Assembly (NCBI GenBank): GCA_019309145.1 | Contig: JAFDGR010000001.1 | Span: 1 to 64,000, forward strand | Origin: Deltaproteobacteria bacterium | GTDB taxonomy: Bacteria; Desulfobacterota; DSM-4660; Desulfatiglandales; Desulfatiglandaceae | Length of the DNA: 64,000 bases | Reading direction: 5' to 3' | In this document: piece by piece, positions 47,609 through 55,331 of the stretch | Layout of the letters: each line of letters begins with the position of its first letter | Numbering within the stretch: position 1 is the stretch's first letter | Notes under the pieces: model-generated | Told to the model about the DNA's origin: nothing | Seen by the model: only the letters and a program-made list of their open reading frames with translations | The model's database searches: none | Program-made: the position numbers and the translations under genes

Positions 47609-47888
47609 TTATGCCCTCCTCCAGCGCACAGTCGTCGCATAGGTTACGTTGGGATAATATACTCGGCGCGGCCTCGGGACGCCCACACTTGTCGCAGAAG
47701 CAGGCCTCGGGTTCGGGCGTTTCATTGGTCGGGATTAGGTCTGATGCGTCGCGTAGGCAGTCGAGGCAGATCTCGTGTGCTAGGTCAGGATAGTCTCCGG
47801 GAGCACAATAACGGAAGCCGGGTTTCTCTTCTTTGTCGCACCAGTCGCACGCAACTATTCTTTCAACGTACTTACCCTTGAAGCTCAT
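47601..47888 (-). CDS. Cys-rich small protein
   Basis: CDWCDKEEKPGFRYC ... CFCDKCGRPEAAPSILSQRNLCDDC. Confidence 0.6.
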   Translation of the reverse strand: MSFKGKYVERIVACDWCDKEEKPGFRYCAPGDYPDLAHEICLDCLRDASDLIPTNETPEPEACFCDKCGRPEAAPSILSQRNLCDDCALEEGIND

Positions 47889-47997
47889 TTTGGGCCTTCC
47901 TCAGCGATTGGTTGGGCCGCGCCCGCCACTGCTGTGTGCATTGGGAAATACTCTGGGGTGAGTATAGGCGGGTGCAGGGCGGACGCGGCGTTGTTGT

Positions 47998-48849
47998 TCA
48001 TTTTTGTTTCGTTTCCCCGCCCAGCAGGGCTATCAGCTTTTTCAACTCACGAGAGATATTGATATAGGCATCGCATGTTGGGGAGCCGGTTTCATTATCT
48101 CCATAAGTGGCACCGGTGTAGCCGAAGCCGGGATCGTCCTCGAAAAACTTTGCTATCTTCTCCAGCGTCGGCATCATCTGCTCGCGGAGGTGAGTCTGGT
48201 AGCGGAGTATGGTATTGCCTGTTGAGCGGTAGTTATCAAGGTGCACGTTAGCCATGATAAACAGGTCGTAAGCCATGAAAAGAATTGGGTCAGTTTCGGA
48301 TGCTATCTTTAGGCGAAGTGCTATACAGATTGCTTCACTGTATGCTATCCTATGATACCCCATCTCCACGTCCTCAATGTAGAGCAGGACTTGGGGGATG
48401 GGATTGCTTATTGTGCCCAAGCCGTTACATTTTGGACACGGGGTTAAACGGAATACGCCATCCCTCCGGCTGGCAACATAGGGGGCACCGTCTAATCCGA
48501 TAGCTTTGTAAGAGGTTCTGCCTTGTTGTTTGATGTTACAAGTGCCCCCGCAAGTCGGGCAAGGTGTATGGGAATACACCGCCAGCCACAGCGCCACGCT
48601 TTTGCTCCGGCCTCTAGGATGCTTGCCGCCTGTGCCGTTGCATACCTGACACGTAATCGTTTCTGTGTATTCTGATGGGGTTATACGCACATCTTCGCTG
48701 TCAATGTGATGCTGACCGCGCCCATTGCAGATAGGACACACATCCGCCCCCCTCATCCGGTCGACGGTGTCGGGCACGATCAAACCTTCAGACTTGGCCT
48801 TCTGGCGGATGGCTGTGCAGGCTATGGCGTCAAGGGTTTGTGTGGTCAT
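47998..48849 (-). CDS. multi-CXXCXGXG (DnaJ zinc-finger-like) protein
   Basis: CPICNGRGQ, CQVCNGTGG, CPTCGGTC, CPKCNGLG; N-terminus MTTQTLDAIACTAIRQKAK. Confidence 0.7.
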   Translation of the reverse strand: MTTQTLDAIACTAIRQKAKSEGLIVPDTVDRMRGADVCPICNGRGQHHIDSEDVRITPSEYTETITCQVCNGTGGKHPRGRSKSVALWLAVYSHTPCPTCGGTCNIKQQGRTSYKAIGLDGAPYVASRRDGVFRLTPCPKCNGLGTISNPIPQVLLYIEDVEMGYHRIAYSEAICIALRLKIASETDPILFMAYDLFIMANVHLDNYRSTGNTILRYQTHLREQMMPTLEKIAKFFEDDPGFGYTGATYGDNETGSPTCDAYINISRELKKLIALLGGETKQK

Positions 48850-48997
48850 TGACTTGTCTCCTGTTTTCTTTTTTTGTCATCATCGAGCAATAGCTGCCAT
48901 GCGAGGGAAACCATTTGTATGAGAGAATCGATGTCAGTGGGCGGGATTTCCTCAGCGGATTGTTCAAGTGCGTACATAATTCGCGAGTCATCATTAT

Positions 48998-49393
48998 TCA
49001 TGGCGTCTTCTTGAACTTGGCGAGGGCGGCTTGTGCATAGGCGAGACTATCTCGACCATAGCTGGTGTCGTAGTAATCGTCATTCTCAACTATGAGAATC
49101 AACCGTTTTAATGCTGCGGCCATTTGTTGTATATCCGCCGCCGGGTCAGCGAGACCGACGCAGGCGTTGTGGTTCATTAGTTCGCATACGAAGCCTAGCA
49201 TGTTTATGAACCCGAATTGTGCAAGCCAAACACTTTTACCGTTAGCGTCCCTGATGGTATATGTAGAGACGCCAGGTTCTTCTCGAGGTTCCCACGGTGT
49301 AGGATGTTCCTTTAGGAGCCGTTCCCATTCTCCGAACTTGGCCTTCTGGCGGATAGCGAGGACGGCTAATTGGTCGAGAGTTTGTGTGGTCAT
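48998..49393 (-). CDS. small modular paralog
   Basis: MTTQTLDQLAVLAIRQKAK N-terminus shared with 47998-48849; CVGLADPAADIQQMAAAL; C-terminal AALAKFKKTP. Confidence 0.6.
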   Translation of the reverse strand: MTTQTLDQLAVLAIRQKAKFGEWERLLKEHPTPWEPREEPGVSTYTIRDANGKSVWLAQFGFINMLGFVCELMNHNACVGLADPAADIQQMAAALKRLILIVENDDYYDTSYGRDSLAYAQAALAKFKKTP

Positions 49394-49596
49394 GGCGTCT
49401 CCTTTGTGTGAGTATATGTCCAAACGTAATAGCCGACAGACAAGATGCTTATTACTGCAAGCATGATTGATAAAATAAAAACCATGCCCAGCCCCTCACC
49501 CCTTATCGCTACCCATATCCATGCTAGCATTAACGCGGTGGCACATGCCCCTGATGCTGGCATAAATGTTCGTGCTGCTTTCTCAGTTTTGCTCAT
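49390..49596 (-). CDS. small membrane protein
   Basis: Two hydrophobic helices (ALMLAWIWVAI; MVFILSIMLAVISILSVGYYVW). Confidence 0.55.
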   Translation of the reverse strand: MSKTEKAARTFMPASGACATALMLAWIWVAIRGEGLGMVFILSIMLAVISILSVGYYVWTYTHTKETP

Positions 49597-49799
49597 GGCG
49601 TCTCCTCCTTACATTCGGGGTTCATACAAACACCATAGTGCTGATGTTGCGTCCGTCTATGACACACGGGGCACACCTCGGCGTGCCGGCCAGCCTGTTC
49701 TTCTGGGGTGCAGGTGCAGGTTTCTATAAGCTGTTGATATTGATCGGTTTTATCAATAGAGGCCGCTGCTTCACTCCAACACTTCTCACAGGATGGCAT
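49593..49799 (-). CDS. small Cys-rich protein
   Basis: CEKCWSEA, CPVCHRRTQHQHYGVCMNPECKE. Confidence 0.55.
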   Translation of the reverse strand: MPSCEKCWSEAAASIDKTDQYQQLIETCTCTPEEQAGRHAEVCPVCHRRTQHQHYGVCMNPECKEETP

Positions 49800-50005
49800 T
49801 ATGTTACCTCCCCGAACTTGGCGAGGGCGGGCTTTGCCTCGGCGGTGTTGTCAACTTCATCTGCTGGTGGCTCGGAGGCGAGAGCCCGAGAGATGTCATC
49901 TTTAAGTGATATATCCCACTCGTCTCCGGTTGTCGATAGAATGTAATAGTCATTGACAAGGCTCATAGCCATCTTCAGCAGTTCTCGCGTTGTTTCATTA
50001 ATCAT
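49799..50005 (-). CDS. tandem paralog array member 1
   Basis: MINETTRELLKMAMSLVNDYY ... AKPALAKFGEVT. Confidence 0.6.
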   Translation of the reverse strand: MINETTRELLKMAMSLVNDYYILSTTGDEWDISLKDDISRALASEPPADEVDNTAEAKPALAKFGEVT

Positions 50006-50475
50006 TTGTCATCCTCCTTGAACTTGGCGATGGCGGCCTCTGCGTTGGCGACCATTTTGTTAATTTCAGACATTGGCCTGATACCAGAACATGCCCAGAT
50101 TAGACCTTCTGTCGCATCCACCAGCTCTTCTATATCCGCCGCCGGGTCAGCGAGTCCGGCGCAGGCGTTGGTGCAGTTGATGGCGCGGGCGAGATCTGAA
50201 ACACTGATAACTCGCCAATTACTCTCTTCGTATTCGTCTGAATGTGCAGTCTCGGAGCCACATTTGGTGAAATCATTGTCATTCCACGGCTCGTTGAACT
50301 TGCCCTTACTCATGGCTGGCCTCCTGTGTGGGGTGGCGTCGAGTGCGTTACTGATGTCAACTCGTAGCTCGTTGGCGTCAGTATGAAATGCGGCTGTCCC
50401 AACATGACCGTCTCGGAATTGTATGAGTAGAGATTTGATTCGCTTTAGTAGCTCGCGTGTCTTCTCGTCAATCAT
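50002..50475 (-). CDS. tandem paralog array member 2
   Basis: MIDEKTRELLKRIKSLLIQF ... CAGLADPAADIEELVDA ... AAIAKFKEDDK. Confidence 0.6.
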   Translation of the reverse strand: MIDEKTRELLKRIKSLLIQFRDGHVGTAAFHTDANELRVDISNALDATPHRRPAMSKGKFNEPWNDNDFTKCGSETAHSDEYEESNWRVISVSDLARAINCTNACAGLADPAADIEELVDATEGLIWACSGIRPMSEINKMVANAEAAIAKFKEDDK

Positions 50476-50717
50476 TTGTCATCCTCCTCGAGCTTGGCGA
50501 GGGCGGCTCTCATCGCATAATCTACTATAAGATTCGCCGCCTCTATTAACTGCTTCACATCCGCCGCCGGGGCAGCAAGGTTGTTAAGGCGCTGGGCAAT
50601 GTCGTTATATAGGCGGTTGGCGGTAGTTGAGTTGCTATGTCCGATCGCAATGTCGCCAATATCATCTATAAACTGCATTGTCCTCGTCAGTAGGTCTTGT
50701 GTCTTCTCGTCAATCAT
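50472..50717 (-). CDS. tandem paralog array member 3
   Basis: MIDEKTQDLLTRTMQFIDDI ... APAADVKQLIEAA ... AALAKLEEDDK. Confidence 0.6.
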   Translation of the reverse strand: MIDEKTQDLLTRTMQFIDDIGDIAIGHSNSTTANRLYNDIAQRLNNLAAPAADVKQLIEAANLIVDYAMRAALAKLEEDDK

Positions 50718-50913
50718 TCTTCGGCTCCTTTGGTGGTGTTGTGATTGGGTTGAATCTCACGCCATACCATTTCTCGCGGGCTATGGTCGCGGCATTAAAG
50801 GCCGCAAGACAGCTGATCATGAACTCTGCCAGAATGTAGTCCGGTGTGTTGGATTCGTTTTCAGTTGATTCGTAGTTGAGAAGAGTTGAAAGTTTGCGTT
50901 GTAAATCACTCAT
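50710..50913 (-). CDS. small phage protein
   Basis: LSTLLNYESTENESNTPDYILAEFMISCLAAFNAATIAREKWYGV. Confidence 0.65.
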   Translation of the reverse strand: MSDLQRKLSTLLNYESTENESNTPDYILAEFMISCLAAFNAATIAREKWYGVRFNPITTPPKEPKND

Positions 50914-51070
50914 CTTGATTATCCTTTTCTTTATTGGGTCCTCTAAATAGGTTCCCGGATTGTTCGTTCTGTTGTCGTTGTTCTTGTTGATGCTGTGCCT
51001 TGTATAGCCGCTTCGCCCGTTTTAGCAGCGCTTTCTGCTTTGCACATGGTGATTGGGGTTATGTGGCGCA

Positions 51071-51547
51071 TCAGAAGCCTCGACCTTCTTCTGGCGAGTT
51101 GCTGGCGTCTAGCTCAAGCCGCCGCAAGAATGTGTAGTTGACATATTCGTTCTCGCCCTTGACGGTGGTTCTCTTCTTGACCTCGACTTCCACATCAAGG
51201 ACTTGTTCGCGGACGTGTGGCTCGCGGAGGTCACCAAGCTTCTGAGGCTCACAGCCACAGAGCTTGAGGCGGCTCTTTATGAAGCTCAGTTGCAGTTTCT
51301 TTGTCTCCGCATCATCCCCATGGATAACTTGGTTGTCGAACACCTTGCGGCCTTCGTGGGTCGGCCCGATAACTTCAAGGCCCCATTTGACCATTGGCTT
51401 CTGGGTGTTCTTAGTCCGGGTCAGCTCCATCGAGGCTACCCGCATCTGGTACAGGCCGTCCGGGATCGGTGAGTTGAGATCATCATCAGCATTCACCCAG
51501 TCGGGTTGCAGGTCGTCTAGGTCGGAAAAGTCGTCATACTCAGGCAT
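51071..51547 (-). CDS. DUF669-like phage recombination-associated protein
   Basis: IPDGLYQMRVASMELTRTKNTQKPMVKWGLEVIGPTHEGRKVFDNQVI; adjacent to Sak4-like ATPase. Confidence 0.6.
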   Translation of the reverse strand: MPEYDDFSDLDDLQPDWVNADDDLNSPIPDGLYQMRVASMELTRTKNTQKPMVKWGLEVIGPTHEGRKVFDNQVIHGDDAETKKLQLSFIKSRLKLCGCEPQKLGDLREPHVREQVLDVEVEVKKRTTVKGENEYVNYTFLRRLELDASNSPEEGRGF

Positions 51548-52313
51548 TCTTGGCCTCCTTCGGTGTGTCTAGGGCCGCCGGCTTCTTAGGGGCAGCTCTG
51601 TTGTACGCTTCGATAAACTTGTCATAGTCGAGTGGCAGCTTTGCTGGCAGCCGGCCTGTGCGGTCCTTGGCCTCGTAGAACTTGTTGGGTGTCGTGCGGA
51701 TGATACGCTCGTCTCGGATAAAGTTACCGTCCTTGTCGTGCTTGGCCTCAGTCTCAGCGTAGAGAACCATGTCTGCCATCGGCAGGACTACCTCGTAGGA
51801 AATCTTCTCGCTAAGCGCCGGGACCATCTTGGTGTATTTGCCGGTGCGGGAGTCCTTTTCCTTCTCGCGGCAATGGGACGTTAGGATGAGGCCGCATGGC
51901 AGTTGGGCGAACGCGACCAGCATCCCTCTGATGCGGTTTTTGGCCATCGCGTAGCCCTTGCCATAGCCAAGATCGCCGGCGTTGATGCTTCTCTCGTTAA
52001 ACTCGTTGCAGACCACCTCCTCACAGAACAGGTACGCGAGGTCAATCGTATCGATGCAGATGGTATCGAAGCGAGGCGCGTCGCTTTGCTGGTCAACTCG
52101 AATGTCGTCGTACGCCGTCTGTAGCGCCGCCCAACTATTGATAGGCATCTGGTATGCCTCAAGCCCCTTCAGGCCAGGCTCGGTAGCCAGGAACAGCACG
52201 TTGGGGAATTTGTGGGCAAATGTGGTTTTGCCGACGCCCGGCGGCCCATAGATGAAGATAGTCTGCTTTGCCAGGCTCAGCTCTGGCGGGGTCATTGTCT
52301 CAGGTAGTGGCAT
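51540..52313 (-). CDS. Sak4/RecA-like AAA ATPase
   Basis: Walker A IFIYGPPGVGKTTFAHKFP; TICIDTIDLAY; GLILTSHCREKE. Confidence 0.8.
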   Translation of the reverse strand: MPLPETMTPPELSLAKQTIFIYGPPGVGKTTFAHKFPNVLFLATEPGLKGLEAYQMPINSWAALQTAYDDIRVDQQSDAPRFDTICIDTIDLAYLFCEEVVCNEFNERSINAGDLGYGKGYAMAKNRIRGMLVAFAQLPCGLILTSHCREKEKDSRTGKYTKMVPALSEKISYEVVLPMADMVLYAETEAKHDKDGNFIRDERIIRTTPNKFYEAKDRTGRLPAKLPLDYDKFIEAYNRAAPKKPAALDTPKEAKNA

Positions 52314-53229
52314 GGGGGGTATCCTCTTGAGTTAATTCACTATGAGCGGCTTTATGCTCATAGAACTCGTTTAGCACGTCCTCACTGTCGCGGGACGAGC
52401 ACAGCTTAAAATAGGAACATGGCTTGTTGAACCGGAAGCAGGCCTGCCGGTCTTGGAGCCACATCCCGGACCGCGTACATCGACGCCAGCGGTTGGTCAG
52501 TTCCCAGAGCTCGGCCTGAAGTCGCCGCCGGTCATTCATATCGTAGAGAAACGTGAACCGCTGGAACGCGTCAGGCTCGGACAGCTTCTCGGCAAGCCGC
52601 GCTTGAAACGCCTCGTCTGTCTCAGGCTCTTTGCGGCGCTGGTTGGCCTCGAACTGTCTGATAGCCGGCTTTTTGAGTAGGTTGTAGATGACGCCCACCG
52701 GGCTGTCACCTGCAACGTTAGAATAGATGTCGGCCTGTAGCGACAGGTTCAGCCCCTCGATGTAGGCCGCGTCAATGGTGGCCGCGGTTTTGTGCTCAAC
52801 CACATAGGCCCGGTCATTTACCATGACTGCTAGGTCAATCTTGCCGCATAGCCTAAAGGTATGAGAGCCCCAGCCTGTTGCGGGGTTTTTGAGCGGCTGG
52901 TCAAACTCATGCTCAATAGCGACTACCCCCCAGTTGTCGAGGACATAGCGATTCATGTAGGCCAGCATCATGGCCCGCGCATAGTGCCAGTGCTTGCGCG
53001 CCGTCGCGTCGTAATGCCTCTCGGTATAGTTGTCATCGATGAGCGCTAGAACGCTTTCAGAACTGCCGTCCTTATACCACGACGCCAAACACTCGTGGAT
53101 TAGCGAGCCGAACGTCAGGGCGTCATCCAGCCGCACCGGAACCATCTCACGGATATATCGCCAGTATGCGCGGCGCTCGCAGTGCAGGAACGTTGACCAC
53201 ATGGTGTAGGTGGAGATTTGTTTATTCAT
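52300..53229 (-). CDS. RecB/Cas4-like PD-(D/E)XK exonuclease
   Basis: ISTYTMWSTFLHCERRAYWRYI, FGSLIHECLASWY, AYVVEHKTAATIDAAY, NLSLQADIY. Confidence 0.8.
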   Translation of the reverse strand: MNKQISTYTMWSTFLHCERRAYWRYIREMVPVRLDDALTFGSLIHECLASWYKDGSSESVLALIDDNYTERHYDATARKHWHYARAMMLAYMNRYVLDNWGVVAIEHEFDQPLKNPATGWGSHTFRLCGKIDLAVMVNDRAYVVEHKTAATIDAAYIEGLNLSLQADIYSNVAGDSPVGVIYNLLKKPAIRQFEANQRRKEPETDEAFQARLAEKLSEPDAFQRFTFLYDMNDRRRLQAELWELTNRWRRCTRSGMWLQDRQACFRFNKPCSYFKLCSSRDSEDVLNEFYEHKAAHSELTQEDTPHATT

Positions 53230-53456
53230 CCGCACAACTCATCCGTTACCTGCTCGCATACTACACACCGCACATTGTCCGGGATGTTCTCAGGGTCAAT
53301 GTCGCGGAGCATGACGGCATTGCAAGCGTCTCCGCCAATATAGACGAAAATCACTCCATCGCCGTAGAACCGCACATTATCAACCAGGCCTAACTCGCAC
53401 TTATACCATCTAGGGTCGTTGTCAAATCGCCTGAATACTTGCCACATCTTACTCAT
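53226..53456 (-). CDS. DPENIPD(D/N)VRC family paralog (short)
   Basis: MLRDIDPENIPDNVRCVVCEQVTDELCG. Confidence 0.6.
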   Translation of the reverse strand: MSKMWQVFRRFDNDPRWYKCELGLVDNVRFYGDGVIFVYIGGDACNAVMLRDIDPENIPDNVRCVVCEQVTDELCG

Positions 53457-53517
53457 CGTTATCCTCCATTGTCGCCTCTAATGAACGTCAGGCTGTTTAG
53501 ACTGATAGTGATGTTGT

Positions 53518-53862
53518 TTATTTCGTCTCCTCTGTGTTGAGAATATCGCCATACTCATCGATTATTTGCTTGGCTTTGCCGATTTTACTTTTAGCTTTGC
53601 TGGCAAGATCACAAAGCTTTTTTTGGAGGGTATCGAGTATTTCTTTCTTGAGGGCAGCGCCAAGTGCATCAGCTGCCTTGCTGCATGAGCCATTGATATA
53701 TGCAATGTTGACCATCTCCGTCAGGGGCGTCTCTCCGATCTCGATACTATCATTAGCCCGTGTTTGAAAGGCTCTTACATCCTTCGGGTAAACTATGAAG
53801 CAAGTTTTCTCGCATTGTTCCAGCAACCACTTGGTAGCAGCCAGCTTATCAAGTATGTGCAT
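53518..53862 (-). CDS. hypothetical helical protein
   Basis: ORF MHILDKLAATKWLLEQCEK ... KLCDLASKAKSKIGKAKQIIDEYGDIL. Confidence 0.5.
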   Translation of the reverse strand: MHILDKLAATKWLLEQCEKTCFIVYPKDVRAFQTRANDSIEIGETPLTEMVNIAYINGSCSKAADALGAALKKEILDTLQKKLCDLASKAKSKIGKAKQIIDEYGDILNTEETK

Positions 53863-53878
53863 CGTTGTCTCCTCTGTG

Positions 53879-54118
53879 TTATTGGGTTGCTTGTTCATCT
53901 TCATATCCATTTTCGCGCTCTTCGCAGTCTAGCTGTGGGCAGTCTTTGCATTCACCGTCACACAATGTCCGCTCTAACCAGTAGGGCATTTCGGCGTCAT
54001 AGCCGATGTTGTTCTGGTCGCTCATTCGGGTATCTCTGTGATGCACACCTTGACTATGCGCTGAACCGGCCAGCGGGCACTCCACTCCGGTATACGCTCG
54101 TTTCATAGTAGCAGCCAT
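53879..54118 (-). CDS. small Cys-containing protein
   Basis: WLERTLCDGECKDCPQLDCEERENGYEDEQ. Confidence 0.45.
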   Translation of the reverse strand: MAATMKRAYTGVECPLAGSAHSQGVHHRDTRMSDQNNIGYDAEMPYWLERTLCDGECKDCPQLDCEERENGYEDEQATQ

Positions 54119-54345
54119 TATTTGTCCTCCGCGGCCTGTAGTAGCATGGTGATCTTACTCGCGGCTATGTCTAGTATCATGTCGATCTTACTCACGGCTA
54201 TGTCCGCCGCAAGGCTCCCGGCCATCTGTAGGTGCATGAGCTCGCCCTTGAGCGTGCCTTTGACATGCGCCGTCTCGATAGTGTGATAGATGCGCTCCCG
54301 AACGCGCCTTGCCCAATCAGTTTGCTGTAGTTGTTCTACCACCAT
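54118..54345 (-). CDS. paralog of 15-239 ORF, with internal 11-aa repeat
   Basis: IYHTIETAHVKGTLKGELMHLQMAGSLAADIAVSKIDMILDIAASKITMLLQ. Confidence 0.6.
   Translation of the reverse strand: MVVEQLQQTDWARRVRERIYHTIETAHVKGTLKGELMHLQMAGSLAADIAVSKIDMILDIAASKITMLLQAAEDK
54141..54206 (-). repeat. imperfect 33-nt tandem repeat (2 units) in coding sequence
   Basis: gtagcatggtgatcttactcgcggctatgtcta / gtatcatgtcgatcttactcacggctatgtccg. Confidence 0.85.
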
Positions 54346-54377
54346 TGGTTTCCTTTCGTGTTGGAGGTTGTTGGTTG

Positions 54378-54815
54378 TCATTTGTTATCTCCTGTCAGTA
54401 GCGTATTGCCGACGCGGGTGAGTCGTGATTCGGCAATATCATGTAGGCATTGGGATAGAGGGGCATTCTTGTCGAGAGGCAATAGACAAAATGCCCCTCG
54501 CCGCCATATAATTTCACAGTGTTCCCTCAAATAACTGTCGAAGACTATATCATTCTCCCACAGCTGGTTGCCGTCCTTGTCCTTGGCGCAGTCGACTTGG
54601 TGCTGGAATTCGATGTGCTGTAGCCGAAAACTATAATCGATGATACGGATGTCTTCGTAGCCATCTCTGTTGTTATATTCAACCAAGTTGAGTCGTCCGT
54701 TTGGGCCTATAAAGACCTCTGTTGGCGGCTCAAAGGAAATGAAGATGCGCCCGTGTTTGTCTGGCTCGAATGCCTGCTTGACCAGCGTATCAACTACCCT
54801 AAATGGTAGGTTCAT
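54378..54815 (-). CDS. YopX-like protein
   Basis: DYSFRLQHIEFQHQVDCAKDKDGNQLWENDIVFDSYLREHCEIIWRRGAFCLLP. Confidence 0.65.
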   Translation of the reverse strand: MNLPFRVVDTLVKQAFEPDKHGRIFISFEPPTEVFIGPNGRLNLVEYNNRDGYEDIRIIDYSFRLQHIEFQHQVDCAKDKDGNQLWENDIVFDSYLREHCEIIWRRGAFCLLPLDKNAPLSQCLHDIAESRLTRVGNTLLTGDNK

Positions 54816-55002
54816 TCTTGAACTCCTTCTTTGAATCGTTCACGTAGAAGCCCGGCCCTCTAAATATTAGGACCGGGGCGTTCCATAGTCGTTTGAGAAC
54901 TCCGCCGCATACGCAGCAGCGTTCGGGGCATTCGTCTGCGCTGTCGTGCAGGTATTGCTCGACGCGGTTGCAAGATTCACACTGAAAGTCAAAGAGCGGC
55001 AT
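54799..55002 (-). CDS. FmdB-like zinc-ribbon protein
   Basis: MPLFDFQCESCNRVEQYLHDSADECPERCCVCGGVLKRLWNAPVLIFRGPGFYVND. Confidence 0.75.
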   Translation of the reverse strand: MPLFDFQCESCNRVEQYLHDSADECPERCCVCGGVLKRLWNAPVLIFRGPGFYVNDSKKEFKNEPTI

Positions 55003-55315
55003 GGCTACCCTCCTTGTGTAACGCCGCGTCCAGAGCGTCCAGCGCTTGAGACCGCCTCAGTTGCGGGTCATGGCTGCATTCGATTATCCTGCACATCACA
55101 GGGCGATGTTCATAAATGAGGCATTGGCCGTCTTTGTAGGCGGCGCAGAAGCCGTCGGCCTTCATCTTCATGCTCCAGAACTCGACTGCAACGTCACCAA
55201 TTTTGATGTGTTCGCAGGTGCGATATTGTTCAGGGACAGATGCGACATCTTCGTCAAAGATGACCACATCTGATTGACAGCATGATCCACATCGGCTGCA
55301 TTTCCAGTTTGACAT
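54989..55315 (-). CDS. YkgJ-like cysteine cluster protein
   Basis: MSNWKCSRCGSCCQSD ... CAAYKDGQCLIYEHRPVMCRIIECSHD. Confidence 0.75.
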   Translation of the reverse strand: MSNWKCSRCGSCCQSDVVIFDEDVASVPEQYRTCEHIKIGDVAVEFWSMKMKADGFCAAYKDGQCLIYEHRPVMCRIIECSHDPQLRRSQALDALDAALHKEGSHAAL

Positions 55316-55331
55316 AACTACTCCTGTCAGT

